The notes under the pieces were generated by a model. It was given only the letters and a program-made list of their open reading frames with translations, was not told the origin of the DNA and did no database searches. The position numbers and the translations under genes are program-made. This document shows, in pieces, positions 37,326 through 49,260 of a stretch of DNA of 64,000 nucleotides. Numbering within the stretch: position 1 is the stretch's first letter; every line of letters starts with the position of its first letter. The DNA lies in NCBI GenBank assembly GCA_033239125.1, contig BSWB01000005.1:15367447-15431446 (forward strand), in the 5' to 3' direction. This DNA is from Fagopyrum homotropicum (Eukaryota; Streptophyta; Magnoliopsida; Caryophyllales; Polygonaceae).

Positions 37326-39091
37326 TGATAACATGTATTATAGTCTATATTTTGGGACTTGTTTAGACGTTTTATCTTCAATAATCTGCATCTTTGAATA
37401 TGTATATTATGTGATTATATTGTCGTTTCATCTACCTTTGCGAGAATCGAGGTCTACACCAAGTTTCGTTGTAAATGTAGGTAAAATGGCATGTTTTGCA
37501 TCAAAATGGAGCTAAGGAGCAAAGGAGTCATTGGAGCTACATTCGGGAGCTTAAAGAGGAGCTCAAGAAGCAAAGAATTAACAAAGAAGATTTACTTTGG
37601 ACCAGATTTAAGAGATTTCACCTTCAGTTGAGATTCACCTCGGTTGACAACAGAGTCACCTCAACCGAGGTGATCTAGAGGAGCGGCTCGACCGAGACGA
37701 ATACTCTGACGCGGCGAGATATATTTTATTTGGCTGAGATCTTTTATTTTGGAAGGAGAGATCTTATATTTTTGGGCTGGATTTCTGGAAGTAAGATTAT
37801 ATATTTGGGAGATCTATTTTAGAGATATGGATATATTTTATTAGAAAATTATATTTTTAAGATATTATTATCTTTAGGAGATAATTCTCCTATATAAAAT
37901 GTTGGATTTTCCACAAGTTCAACCATGCTTGGAGGCTGAGAATAACCAGCAGAGAGGAGATTTTCTGGAAGCTTTGAAGGAAGGAAGGAAGGTTGAAGAT
38001 CAATCAAGGAAGGGTTGATAGTTTGGAGTTAGATTTTGAGGGGATTTGTAAGATTTTCTTAGATTCTCTTTGGTTTTATTGTCTTGTTGGATTTATGATC
38101 CAAAGAACACTAATTTGTTTGATATTTGATTCAGTTATTGAACCCTTGTTCTTAAGGTTTTTGTGTTCAAATATTCATTCATTTCTCATATATTTGATTA
38201 TTGCTTTCATGATGATGAGTGGCTAATTTCCTTGTGCGATTCTAGGGTGATTGGCTGAAAGTTGTGGGAAAGACGATGATAGAATAATCTTAATCCTAGT
38301 AGGATCCTGAAAGCTTGAGTCTTTATCTTTAACCCTAGAACATCTCGTTCAGTCGATGAACATCTCGGCCGGGGTGGAATTTGACTGACCGAGGTGACAC
38401 TTTCTGATCCGAAACTGAGAGTTAAGTATTAGAGTTTGCCAAATCCTATTCTTATTACACCTTTCCTGGTTCAATGCAAGCCTAGGATGAGACTTACCCG
38501 GTAATTCCTTTGTTTGTTTACCCAAGATCATAAGTGTAGGTAATAAAGGTTTATCCTTTATTGGGGTTTGAGTGTGCCTTCATCCCATCTTTGTGAGTTA
38601 GCCTGAGACTTACCCGGTAAAGATTGATTTTATTCCCTTAGTTGGTGTGTTGGTTTGAGATTATAACTCCTTTCCTTAGTACCTTGAGACTTACCCGGTG
38701 ATAGGTTCTTTGGCTTGGGATTGTGAGTAGTGAGACTTACCCGGTGATCTATTCCACTTTAAAAACACCTTCCCTTTGCAAAACTTCAACTTTGTCCGCT
38801 TATCTTGAGATCTTGAGTTGGAACTACAACTAGATGCTTTAATCCCTAGAATTTGCATATTCCCCTTAATTGACCTTATTATCATCTCTTTGATTGCTTT
38901 AATTGCTTTTGTGGTTATTAGTTGCATAGACTACCTCTTCTTGCTTAGTTTCACCTAAGTCCCTGAGATTGACACCCTGGAATTCTTGCTTTTATTATAA
39001 TTGATCCGTACACTGCGGGTTCGCATACTTGTTTTAAGCATATTTCCTCGGTTATAAATTTAAAGCTTGCACACACTGTTTGGAGCGAACA
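37326..39091 (+). repeat. 5' LTR of element D
   Basis: 1766 bp. Holds GC palindromes (cacctcggttgac and cacctcaaccgaggtg at 37636-37673; cctcggtcag-like at 38340-38395) and a motif gagacttacccggt repeated four times (near 38490, 38605, 38687, 38730) at irregular spacing. Confidence 0.92.
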
Positions 39092-39215
39092 AGTTTTTGG
39101 CGCCGTTGCCGGGGACTTGGTCTAGACCAAGCCGGTTTTGGTTGTCTTTCGGGGCTATTGCCCTTGTTGCTATTAACTACTCTTTCTATGAGTTTTGTAG
39201 TTTTCAGGATATTCG

Positions 39216-39740
39216 ATGACTACATTTGATCCAGCCTGGATTGCAAGACAAAGTGCTAGGGCGGACCATTGTGAATACTTGGAAGAGAAATACTCCTTCT
39301 ATTGGTTTGACAATGAAAGGGAAAGAGAAGAGGCCATTAAGGAGGAGCTTACGATATGAGATGAGATAAATGTCCCTAGAAACATTTATGAGCAACCTCT
39401 TGAAGATTCTCTTGAATCAAGATGGGAGAAGTTGATGAAGAAGGTGGAGGAGCTCAAGGAAAGCACCCTATCCTATGCTAAGCCGAAAAAGGTGCATAAG
39501 GAAGCGCTGGAAGTTTCAAGCATTCCTCCAATTGAACCAGAAATTTCTCCTGAAGCTCTTGAAGAAGAGGAAGAAGTGGAAGATCTCGATCCAACTGTTG
39601 AAACATCGGCCGAGGTTGAAGACAGATCGATAGAGGTTAAAAACAGACCGGCCGACGTTGAAGAGAATCTAGCTGAGTTGGGAAGGATTTCATGTGTGGA
39701 CTATCACCCTAACATGAAACTTGTCCCGCTATTTGAATAA
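39216..39740 (+). pseudogene. Element D ORF 1, acidic, one internal stop
   Basis: A frame of 174 codons opens with ATG at 39216 (MTTFDPAWIARQSARADHCE), has a TGA at 39357-39359, and continues to 39740 with an acidic region rich in E/P (EALEEEEEVEDLD). It occupies the gag position of an Athila-like element but has no capsid motif I recognise. Repeats of 'gccgaggttgaag/gccgacgttgaag' (39608-39665) encode part of the acidic stretch. Confidence 0.6.
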
Positions 39741-40260
39741 ATTTATAAGGTACTTGCTCCTTCTCCCTTCAAAGTTCTAAATTTCTCCGGGATACACCGA
39801 AGAGTTGGAGGTCTCTTTCGAAAGAACCTCCTAAGATCAAGATGAAATCTCCCTTGAAATTGTTGTAAGAAGATGCTCCTTGGATTATAAGGAGTGAAGT
39901 TAACAAACACTTCACCGCTAAGGCAACGAAGTGTTATTTGTTCAAGTATGGGGTCACTCGCGTGACAAAGACCTTGTACTATCCCCAAGCTGGAAATGGG
40001 GGAGCTAAGTGGATTCTCGAGAAGCTGATTTCCCGATCCAGGAAAGGATGGGATGCAAAACTGAGTTATGTCCCACGAAAGCATAGGAAGACCGGTAGGA
40101 TTCCGGTGAGAACTAAAACGTACAAGCTTGTACGTAGGAGATCCTACCATTTGCCAGTGAAATTAGGAGCCGGAACCTTCTTGGAAGAATTTTATGATGG
40201 ATGTGATGAGCACTCCAAGATATTCGAGGTAAATTGAGTAAATCCATGAGGAAAGGTCCA
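39741..40260 (+). pseudogene. Element D unidentified second frame and 'nine-base' 3' signature
   Basis: A 99-codon open frame (39938-40237) begins MFKYGVTRVTKTLYYPQAGN and is basic; I do not recognise it. It is followed at about 40276-40305 by aaccaagcgcttcttgggag and gcaacccaag, a block that commonly follows the last pol codons in Athila-type elements. This suggests that most of gag-pol was deleted between ORF 1 and this point. Confidence 0.45.
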
Positions 40261-41077
40261 GCTAGCGACCTTAAACCAAGCGCTTCTTGGGAGGCAACCC
40301 AAGGTATTGCTTTCTTTTCCCTTTTCTAGTCTAGCTTTAGATAGTTTGTTTTTGCTTTGCTTTGCTTTGTTTTTGGCATCCTAGACGGAAATCAGGTACT
40401 TTCTAGGAAGGAATACAACCCAGGAGCAACACTGGAAGGACAGAAGTTCGAGAAATTGAGAAGACGAAGTTTGACTGAGATACATCTCGGTTGCAGTCAC
40501 AGCACCTCGACCGAGATGATTCTTGAGCAACCGAGGCAACTAGGGCTGACAACGATCCACATCGGTCCAGACACCTCGGTCCAGTTGGGACCACCTCGAC
40601 CGAGGTGATAACAGAATCGGCGAGGGGTATAAAAGGGGAACAGTTTTTCCTCTTTCCCTCTCATCTTCCCCCTCGACCGCGACACGCCCTAACCTCGCTT
40701 TCTTCTTTTCTCAACCGTTTTTGACGATTCTTTCTCCCATTCTGCGAGGAAAGGCTAGGGAAACCAATTGCAAGCAACAATCTGCAACAAGAACGCCCCG
40801 AATCGACCGAATCAGGGGTAAAAAGTCAAAACCCTAACTCCTTCTTCTCTTTACTGATTTCGGAATTTAGTGGCTTTGGTTGCCATAGATCTCTGTTGAA
40901 AAAGGATTAAGTACCCCTTAGAAACAATCTGTAGTGAAATCGGGGGAAAAGAACTGAAATTCCGAGAGTTGAAATCGAACAGCTTTGCACCTCGGTCTAG
41001 TCGACCTACGCCTCGGCCGAGGTGATTCTTGAGATCTGACAAGCAACCGAGGTGAACTGTCAGACAAAAAAGAGAAA

Positions 41078-42479
41078 ATGAGTTCTAGGTTTGACCGCCA
41101 GATAGTCCTGAGAGATAGATCCTCCCCTTCTTCTTCTTCTTCTCGACCTTTCATACCGGTGATACATGAGCGTCACAGAGCCGATTATGACCGCATCAGT
41201 ACGCGCCCAGTGATTGCGCCACGGTTTTTAGACATTTCTGCTTTTGACTATTTATATGTTGCTGATGATTTGAGACGGATGGTCTCAATGGTTGGGCTGG
41301 AGCAGTTCATGAAGATCAGAGCTCCAGCCTACCTCGAGCCTACACTGGAGTTTGTGAGCTCTGTGACTCACCTGCCCGAGGAGAGGGCCATCAAGTACCG
41401 GTTGCTGAACCGGAATTATTTAGTACCGATGGATCAGTGGAGAGACGTCTTCGGCTTCCCGACCCCCCATAGTTTCCGATTTCCCTTCTCGAGCTGTAGC
41501 TCGACAGCTATGGGGATAGATAGCTCATGTAGTTGAGCACGCTGATAGATGGAGACCTGGAGACTCCATGGAGCGGATCATCTTCCACCTCGCTTTCAGA
41601 CTCGCCTACCGTATATTCAGTGAGACACTTCTGGCGCGTACTGAGACGCCCCAGAAGGTTAGACAGGGGGAGATTTTGAGCTTATTTTGCATGGTGATTG
41701 GGGGTGTGCCTGATTTTGGTGCGATGCTAGCTGAGGATCTGCACCGGATCAAGGCTAAGGCGAAGGGGGACATTTGTTGTGGCGGTTTAGTGACTCACAT
41801 AGCTACTGTGATGGGGTTGGATTTGAGTGCATGTACACTGGTGGCGGCTGCCAAGCCGCTAGGGCTGTAGGAGATGATCACCGGGAGGATTCTAGTTCCT
41901 CGTGGACTCACTACGCCATATGTGGCGATGCCTTGGGAGCAGACTGCCCCTCAGGGTATTAGGTGGTCATCCCAGTTCTCCGTCTACAACTCTCAGTATT
42001 GGTCCACTGCATGGATGCCTTACATTGAGGATGCTAGAGATGCAGCAGCCCAGGCACAAGAGGAGGATGAGGAGGATGATGGCGGTGCTGCCATAGGGAC
42101 AGGGACGGATACAGCCGGTCCCAGTGTACCAGTCGTCGATTTGGACGACGAGGAGACTGAGGAGGGGGCAGCTGCACCACCACCACGTCCTGCTAGGCGC
42201 AGAGTCCGCAAATTTAGAGATCCAGCAGCACATCAGAGGATTGATGACCTCACCGATCAAATGATCAACTCCTACGCCGCTCTGACAGTTGATATCAGTG
42301 AGCGTCTTGATGACCAGTGCCGAGAGATGGAGAGTCGGACACACCAGATACTGGAGAGCCAACACTACCAGCGCCGGATGATGGAGATCCAGTTCCAGCA
42401 CATGATGGGCTATCCTTTTGACCCATCCCAACATCCGTACGTGCCATACCCACCACCACCACCAGCAGATCAGGACTAG
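41078..42479 (+). pseudogene. Element D ATHILA ORF-1-like protein, one frameshift and one stop
   Basis: The frame starts at 41078 (MSSRFDRQIVLRDRSS) and contains RPVIAPRFLDISAFDYLYVA, LEQFMKIRAPAYLEPTLEFV, LLNRNYLVPMDQWRDVFGFP, ICCGGLVTHIATVMGLDLS and a C-terminal coiled-coil-like stretch ending in PPPPPPADQD. The pattern matches the 'Arabidopsis retrotransposon ORF-1 protein' (ATHILA) family encoded in the region after pol in Athila elements; function unknown. A frameshift lies between about 41490 and 41560 and a TAG at 41868-41870; otherwise more than 400 codons remain. Confidence 0.75.
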
Positions 42480-43896
42480 AGCTTGCAGGGATTTCTTTTA
42501 TTTATTTATTATGCAGCTCAACTTATGTCCGGTGAGTACTCTTCTTTCAGACTTATTTTGACCCATTGGGACAATGTGTCCCAAGTATGGGGTATTTGGA
42601 TGTATTTATATGACTTATGTGTATGCTTGTATGACTCGGTTCGGATATTTATGATTTTATTTATGCTCTATGTGTTTATCTGAGACTACATGCATGCATA
42701 CAGGTTATTTGATTGAAAAAAACGTCAAAAAGTGGTTAAGAAAAAAAAAATTTATGACCTCGACCGAAGTGATTCTGACCAATCGAGGTGCAGCACCTCG
42801 GTTGACTTAGAACATCTCGACCGAGGTGGTTTAACTGAAACAGTTTTCGAAACGATTTTGTGCTTCTTATTTGGATATGACCTCAGTGAAGATTTTGTTT
42901 GTAGACTGGTTTTTGAAATCTTTATATGTTTGAAAGGTTTTATGATATGTTTAAGTTGCTAAATGCTTTGTTTAAAATTTGTGGCATGTTTAATACTTTG
43001 TTTTTATCCAAATTATGTTGAATTTGAAGGTTGACACCACATAATGAGTTCTCTCACTCTCTTCCTGGAAAGACCAAGGCAATTCATTCTCTTCTCTTCT
43101 TCTTCTTGATAATGCTTAGCCCCTCATATACATATTTGCCTCCCTTTACCTATCCAGGAATTTGGAAGCAAGCAAGTGAAAAGCAAGTGAAAGAAAAGTT
43201 GAGATGTTGGCTGGAAGTAAGAAAGAAATAAATAGGTTTGGGGAAGTCAATCATGATGATGAGTAACTCGGCACCATTCACATAGCCGGGTGTTTGTGTC
43301 TTGCCAAAGTCGGATTGAGCGATATTCCTAACGGGTCATGGTATGTGCAGCAAGGGTTTGAGGCATCTCGAGAAATTGATGAATGTTGATCTCTTAGGCT
43401 TCGGTTATTGTGCACATCTGTCCATGCATCCCTAAAAGTTAAAAAGTAAAAAGCTTATTGGTGGAAGATGTTGAAGTTCAAAGCAAGTGAAGTAAAGATC
43501 CCTTTCCCGGATTCTAGCACCACATTCCCTATATACATCCCACCCTCACACGTTTCTTGACCTTCTCTTGAAAAGCCCTTGAGACCTCGAGCTTGTTGAT
43601 TGACTTAGTGGTTTAAACTGGATTATGCATGATTAATTTCGATAATTATAATTTATTATGCATTCTATGATTTTATGCAAAGATGAACAACTTTCTTATA
43701 TATATAAAATGTTTTGATCATATTTTGATTATAAAAACCATGAAGTATTCTCTTAGAGTGATCTATGAGTGGAGCACACTACTAAAAATATTTTGAAATA
43801 CTTTTCATTGATCTTTATGACTTATAATCCATTCTATCTTGTACTTAAGATTTGGAACTTGCTTGGGGACAAGCAAGGGACAAGTATGGGGTATTT
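42480..43896 (+). other. Element D 3' untranslated region and polypurine tract
   Basis: No ORF is recognised. The region carries palindromes (acctcgaccgaagtg, gcacctcggttgac, cgaccgaggtgg at 42756-42830) and ends with a purine-rich tract (ggggacaagcaagggacaag, 43864-43883; tatggggtatt to 43895) next to the 3' LTR. Confidence 0.6.
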
Positions 43897-45630
43897 TGAT
43901 AGCATGTATTATAGTCTATATTTTGGGACTTGTTTAAACGTTTTATCTTCAATAATCTGCATGTTTGTATGTATATTATGTGATTATGTTGTCGTTTCAT
44001 CTACCTTTGCAGGAATCGAGGTCTACACCAAGTTTCGTTGTAAATGTAGGTAAAATGGCACGTTTTGCATCAAAATGGAGCTAAGAAGCAAAGGAGTCAT
44101 TGGAGCTACATTCGGGAGCTTAAAGAGGAGCTCAGGAAGCAAAGAATTAACAAAGAATATTTACTTTGGACCAGATTTAAGAGATTTCACATTCAGCTGA
44201 GCTTCACCTCGGTTGACCACAGAGTCACCTCGACCGAGGTGATCTAGATGAGCGGTTCGACCGAGGCAAATACTCTGACGCGGCGAGATATATTTTATTT
44301 GGCTGAGATCTTTTATTTTTGGAAGGAGAGATCTTATATTTTTGGGCTGGATTTCTGGAAGGAAGATTATATATATTTTATTAGGAAATTATCTTTTTAA
44401 GATATTATTATCTTTGGGAGATAATTCTCCTATATAAGGGTTATATTTTCCACAAGTTCAACCATGCTTGGAGGCTGAGAATAACCAGCAAAGAGGAGAT
44501 TTTCTGGAAGCTTTGAAGGAAGGAAGGAAGGTTGAAGATCAATCAAGGAAGGATTGATAGTTTGGAGTTAGCTTTTGAGGGGATTTGTAAGATTTTCTTA
44601 GATTCTCTTTGGTTTTATTGTCTTGTTGGATTTGTGATCCAAGGAACACTGATTTGTTTGATATTTGATTCAGTTATTAAACCCTTGTTCTTAAGGTTTT
44701 TGTGTTCAAATATTCATTCCTTTCTCATATATTTGATTATTGCTTTCATGATGATGAGTGGCTAATTTCCTTGTGCGATTCTAGGGTGATTGGCTGAAAG
44801 TTGTGAGAAAGACGATGTTAGAATAATCTTAATCCCAGTAGGACCCTGAAAGCTCGAGTCTTTATCCTTAACCCTAGAACATCTCGTTCAGTCGATGAAT
44901 ATCTCGGCCGGGGTGGAATTTGACTGACCGAGGTGACACTTTCTGATCCGAAACTGAGAGTTAAGTATTAGAGTTTGCCAAATCCTATTCTTATTACACC
45001 TTTCCTGGTTCAATGCAAGCCTAGGATGAGACTTACCCGGTAATTCCTTTGTTTGTTTACCCAAGATCATAAGTGTAGGTAATAAAGGTTTATCCTTTAT
45101 TGGGGTTTGAGTGTGCCTTCATCCCATCTTTGTGAGTTAGCCTGAGACTTACCCGGTAAAGGTTAATTCTATTCCCTTAGTTGGTGTGTTGGTTTGAGAT
45201 TATAATTCCTTTCCTTAGTACCTTGAGACTTACCCGGTGATAGGTTCTTTGGCTTGGGATTGTGAGTAGTGAGACTTATCCGGTGATCTATTCCACTTTA
45301 GAAACACCTTCCCTTTGCAAAACCTCAGCTTTGTCCGCTTATCTTGAGATCTTGAGTTGGAACCACAACTAGATGCTTTAATCCCTAGAATTTGCATATT
45401 CCCCTTAATTGACCTTATTATCATCTCTTTGATTGCTTTAATTGCTTTTGTGGTTATTAGTTGCATAGACTACCTCTTCTTGCTTAGTTTCACCTAAGTC
45501 CCTGATATCGACACCCTGAAATTCTTACTTTTATTACAATTGATCTGTACACTGCGGGTTCACATCCTTGTTTTAAGCATATTTCCTCGGTTATAAATTT
45601 AAAGCTTGCACACACCGTTTGGAGCAAACA
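43897..45630 (+). repeat. 3' LTR of element D
   Basis: 1734 bp. Closely similar to the 5' LTR, with a ~30-bp deletion near 44368 as the largest difference. The four gagactta(c/t)ccggt repeats and the palindromes are conserved. Confidence 0.92.
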
Positions 45631-45879
45631 TAGTTCATATATCTATTTTTGCGGACTTTAACAATCATGTGTCACATGTCGGATCCAAACTCAACTTTTA
45701 AGATGGGTTATCTATAATCCGCACCACCTATCACTTGTATTTCTCCATTTTTTATGCATCATCGGAATCACTCGGACCCACCTTTTATGAAGGGTTTTCC
45801 AAATTATCCGACTATCATGTGCGCATGAGAAATTCAATAGTTGAGTATCTCTCTTTATTTCTTCTCTTCGTTTGGGGGC

Positions 45880-46180
45880 ATGACTGAACTCGACGAGTTT
45901 CCTACGTATCCGTTTCAACGGAATCAAGTCAGACGTAGTTCTCAACGTTAACAAATCTTGGAGTTTTGGGTGTGACCGAACTCAATGAGCGTCTTGCTTT
46001 ATACCGAGCTTCCTAAGTATCCGTTTGAGACGGAATCAAGGCACCGTAGTTCATCTTGTCCTCTTTTCAACTTTACTTACGAATTTTAACTCAATACTTG
46101 TGATTGAACTCAATGGTCATGAAACTGAGTTTCCTACGTACCCTTTTATAGGGATCAAATTATACGTAGTTCTGCTCCTA
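45880..46180. repeat. Array of 'cctacgta...tacgtagtt' repeats, about three units
   Basis: Units of roughly 80-115 bp each contain gaactcaa(c/t)g, gagtttcctacgtatccgtt, ggaatcaag and tacgtagttc: near 45885-45945, 45970-46055 and 46105-46175. A fourth unit is at 37250-37325 on the other side of element D. Each unit is an imperfect inverted repeat (ctacgta ... tacgtag). Confidence 0.7.
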
Positions 46181-46930
46181 CGTTCATCGGGTTTTCTCAC
46201 CCTACGGTCATAAATTTCTTGCCTTCTCTTTCCCTTTCCCTTCCACATCTTCGTCTTTAAATGGACATGGGCTCCTATCTTCTGTCTCACTGTTCTTTTC
46301 AATGCTTTTTAGTTTGAACGTACTATTTAGCTTACCCTCCCTTCACTTACGATTGAGATCACATTAGAAGTCCCCCACTTGTCTCCATTTTTCTTGTCTC
46401 AGTTTATATGTACTTGTTTTTAGAAATATACTCTTACATATATACTAGATTTTCAGGTCAAACACACATGCACACCTTACCATGCAATATGCATGCAAAT
46501 TTTCCATACAGATTTAAGAAGTAGTGGTATATAAGGCATCTCTCACCACATGCTACACACTTACGTACTTAAACATAATCATATCATGTATGAGATGTTT
46601 GACATACAAAATCTTGGTCGTAAAGGACATTTCTCACCAAAGTAACTTTGTTGTCCACCTTTGATTTGTTGTAACTATGTATATATACCACTACAATAGT
46701 GATGAATGAGATGGGAAAACGCATTTGATTTTGTACTCCCACCCACAGTGTTCATCCTTCTTCCAACTCAAATAGTTAATCAACCATTTATGAATAATGA
46801 AAGCACTACTAATTGTGATTCATATGTGGAGAATAAAAAAATTGCAATGAGACATAGCTGCTGCTTATTGGTTTGTGATTCAGAGGGCATATGCGCGCTC
46901 TCTCTCTAACATGAGAAAACAAGGATAAGG
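46181..46930. other. Non-coding stretch
   Basis: No gene or repeat recognised. Some CT-rich and AT-rich segments; short frames look random. Confidence 0.4.
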
Positions 46931-46949
46931 CAAGGGATGAAAGACAACT

Positions 46950-47690
46950 AAAACAGGCGGTTGTGATAGGAGGTTATGACTTTGGGGTCGAAAATTTAGA
47001 GACTTTTATGGTTCCGTGCGTCAAATTATGTAAGGATGTTGTGGGTGATGGTAATTGTGGCTTTCGAGCACTTTGTGTGTTGTTGGGTATGGAGGAATAT
47101 CAATAGCCACAAATGTGTTTGATTTTGTGGACGGATCTTACTATGAACCAAGATCGGTATTCGATCTTCTTAAACGAAGAAGACATGACCCTTGAGGATA
47201 TGCAAAATAGCATTGGTTTGTTTCACGAGGGTGTTATGGCGCCATTCACATACTGGATGTACACGCCCATTTGTGGCGTGTTGTTTGCGACAACCTATCA
47301 ATGCACACTCGTGTATTTAGATTGGGATGCATCACATACAAGTTTCCCACTCGTTGCACAAGAACCCGCCATTGGCGCCCCTCCAAGTGGATCTATTGGT
47401 TATCTATTTTGGGACCGACACCATATATAATCATTTTATCCCGGTAAATATTATGTCTTTTCTAAATAGCCTTATAAATTTCGTTTTCCGTTTATACAGA
47501 TGACATGCACCGAGGATTGTCCACTACTGCCTATTATTGAATATTGGATCTTGAAGCATGACGAAAGTGTGGAACTGTGGATGAAATGGATGTTCAGTAT
47601 GCAACTCGAATTAAGAAGTTTCGGGACCTTCGTGTTGAACATGATTGACATGTACCTTAGTTATAGTTCAATGAATTTATTCCAAAGAAC
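46950..47690 (+). pseudogene. OTU-type cysteine protease domain, broken
   Basis: The plus strand reads VKLCKDVVGDGNCGFRALCV then LLGMEEYQ, the D-G-N-C active-site block of OTU deubiquitinases; a TAG at 47104-47106 breaks the frame. The frame continues from 47113 with an acidic segment, HEGVMAPFTYWMYTPICGVL and YLDWDASHTSFPL. The catalytic-His region survives as GYLFWDRHHI, where the usual N/S-H-F is altered. A second block (47500-47680; ELWMKWMF / DEMDVQYATRIK in another frame) matches the tail found in transposon-associated plant OTU proteins. I read it as a degraded copy from a transposon or retro-duplication. Confidence 0.7.
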
Positions 47691-47699
47691 ATGTTTATT

Positions 47700-48445
47700 A
47701 TAACCAGTACGTTGAACTGAGACTCGAATTTTAAAAAATTTAATTACATTTATAATTAATTAACTTTAAAATCGTGAAACTCATAAACACGAGAATTGAA
47801 ACTCGTAAAATCTAAAACTAGTTACAAACCTCCTAAAACTAATAATATAATTTAATTTGTAAAAAAAATAATGTATAACCTAAACGCACCATAGATGCGT
47901 TAACACTAAAAAAATCAAGAATTATAGGTGTGATAATAATATACATTAAACAATGTAAACGGAACCTGAGTGTGATAATATTAATTTGGGGTGGATCGGT
48001 AACTGGGTGGAACTAATTTCGCCCTTTTTGGACCTAGGTGGCACATGGGGCATATTGCAGTATCTAGGATGTGTCGGTTGAAGAGATTTGATGCAACACT
48101 AAGAGTTTTTTTTATAGCAATCTCCATGAGAAACTAAGAGTACTAGAAGGGAGCTTGAGCTTCCATACATAATTTCAGTATGTATGAGACAGAAAAAACT
48201 GAAAATTATCCCCAATTTGATAAATCACATCAAGAGTTGATAAATAACTACAATAACCTTAAAGTTCCTACATCACGAGGGCCTAGGAGTGTAAGATGTA
48301 AGCAAGTATACCCTATATGACAATTGTGGGTGTTAACACTAGCAATTAATAAGATGATAAATTCCCACACTATCATCCAAAGGATTCAATCTTTGATTTT
48401 TGAAGTCGTTGATAAATTCTCACACTATCATCCAAAGAAGGATTA
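47700..48445. other. Anonymous AT-rich stretch
   Basis: No gene recognised. A duplicated phrase gataaattc(c/t)cacactatc occurs at 48356 and 48413 just left of the beta-galactosidase fragment. Confidence 0.4.
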
Positions 48446-48481
48446 ATCCAAGGTTATTGAACACTCAAATACACAGTCAAG

Positions 48482-48885
48482 AAGGGAATATTATACTGAG
48501 AGCCGCGGGAATCAACTTTGACTAACCACTTTGTGTCATAGTTTGCCAAGAAACAAGAAGAATCACAATCAGATTATTGAACACTCAAATACACAGTCAT
48601 CTGTTGTAATGTATGAATACCTCTTGATTGCTTCCAAGTGATGTTACTTTTGGATCCGAAGAATTCAAAGCGTGTTCACTCATCTTAATAGCTCTATAAA
48701 GATACTTCAAATGTGTATACTTCGGTTCCCTCAGTAAACCTTGCAAAGAAAAAGTTCAGAGTTCAATACTATAAGTTTTTGTGAGATGTTATGCATTATA
48801 GACCAAAACTCAAAGCTTAGACTTACCATATTCACCAAGTGGAGCATCATAGTCATAGCTAGTAGCAGCGAATCATCCCGTAGTA
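48482..48885 (-). pseudogene. Beta-galactosidase (GH35) gene fragment, three exon pieces
   Basis: Minus strand: the end of one exon (48827-48885) reads FAATSYDYDAPLGEYG with an in-frame TGA just upstream; donor TATG|GTAAGT. The next exon (48621-48739) reads LLREPKYTHLKYLYRAIKMS, then SDPKVTSLGSNQE, with consensus splice sites and correct phase. A third piece (about 48482-48560) reads CFLANYDTKWLVKV and QYNIP. These are consecutive parts of plant family-35 beta-galactosidases, cell-wall galactan hydrolases. The catalytic exons before and everything after are missing. A 26-bp direct repeat (ttattgaacactcaaataca...) occurs at 48456 and 48574, at the edge of the last piece and in the intron. Confidence 0.85.
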
Positions 48886-49260
48886 GTATTTCCCGAAGAA
48901 GAAGAGAAGAATGGTTAGGATCGACGAAGAAGAAGAGATTAAGAGAAATTAAACAAAAACAGAAACATAAATCAACAAAATAAAAGAGAAATCAACAAAA
49001 TTCCATCAGCTCCTTACTTGTCTATCGAAGAAGGCAGGGTAAACAGGGTAAAATTTAGGGTTAAACAAAAACAGAAATCAACAAATTAAAAAGAGGGCAG
49101 GGAGAGATTAAGAGAAATTAAATGCAGAATGGGTACTCTCATATGGATTTAGGTATAGGATCGACGAAGAAGAAGAGAAGAATGGTTAGGATCAACGAAG
49201 AAGACAAGAAGAGAAGAAGAGAGCGAGGTTCCATACCTGTCTATCGAAGAAGAAGAAGTG
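48886..49260. repeat. GAA-rich duplicated block
   Basis: gatcgacgaagaagaagag and agaagaatggttaggatc occur twice (48906-48940 and 49157-49200), as do ttgtctatcgaagaag-type strings (49018, 49239) and gattaagagaaattaaa (48936, 49105). The pattern is two rearranged copies of a ~250-bp sequence abutting the beta-galactosidase fragment. Confidence 0.65.

Larger units (their letters stand above)
37326..45630 (+). mobile_element. Athila-like non-autonomous LTR retrotransposon D
   Basis: LTRs 37326-39091 and 43897-45630 (tgata(a/g)catgtattatag ... gagc(g/a)aaca), very similar to each other. Target duplication tagtt at 37321-37325 and 45631-45635. The sequence after the 5' LTR, tttttggcgccgttgccggg (39093-39112), is the Athila-type primer/leader block, and the 3' side has a purine-rich tract ending gtatggggtatt (43884-43895). 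The 4.8-kb interior has two decayed ORF regions and lacks protease, RT and integrase, so it must have moved in trans. Confidence 0.92.

Noticed and set aside
41967..42434. 155-codon minus-strand frame
   Set aside because: Antisense shadow of the ATHILA ORF-1-like coding region; no independent support.
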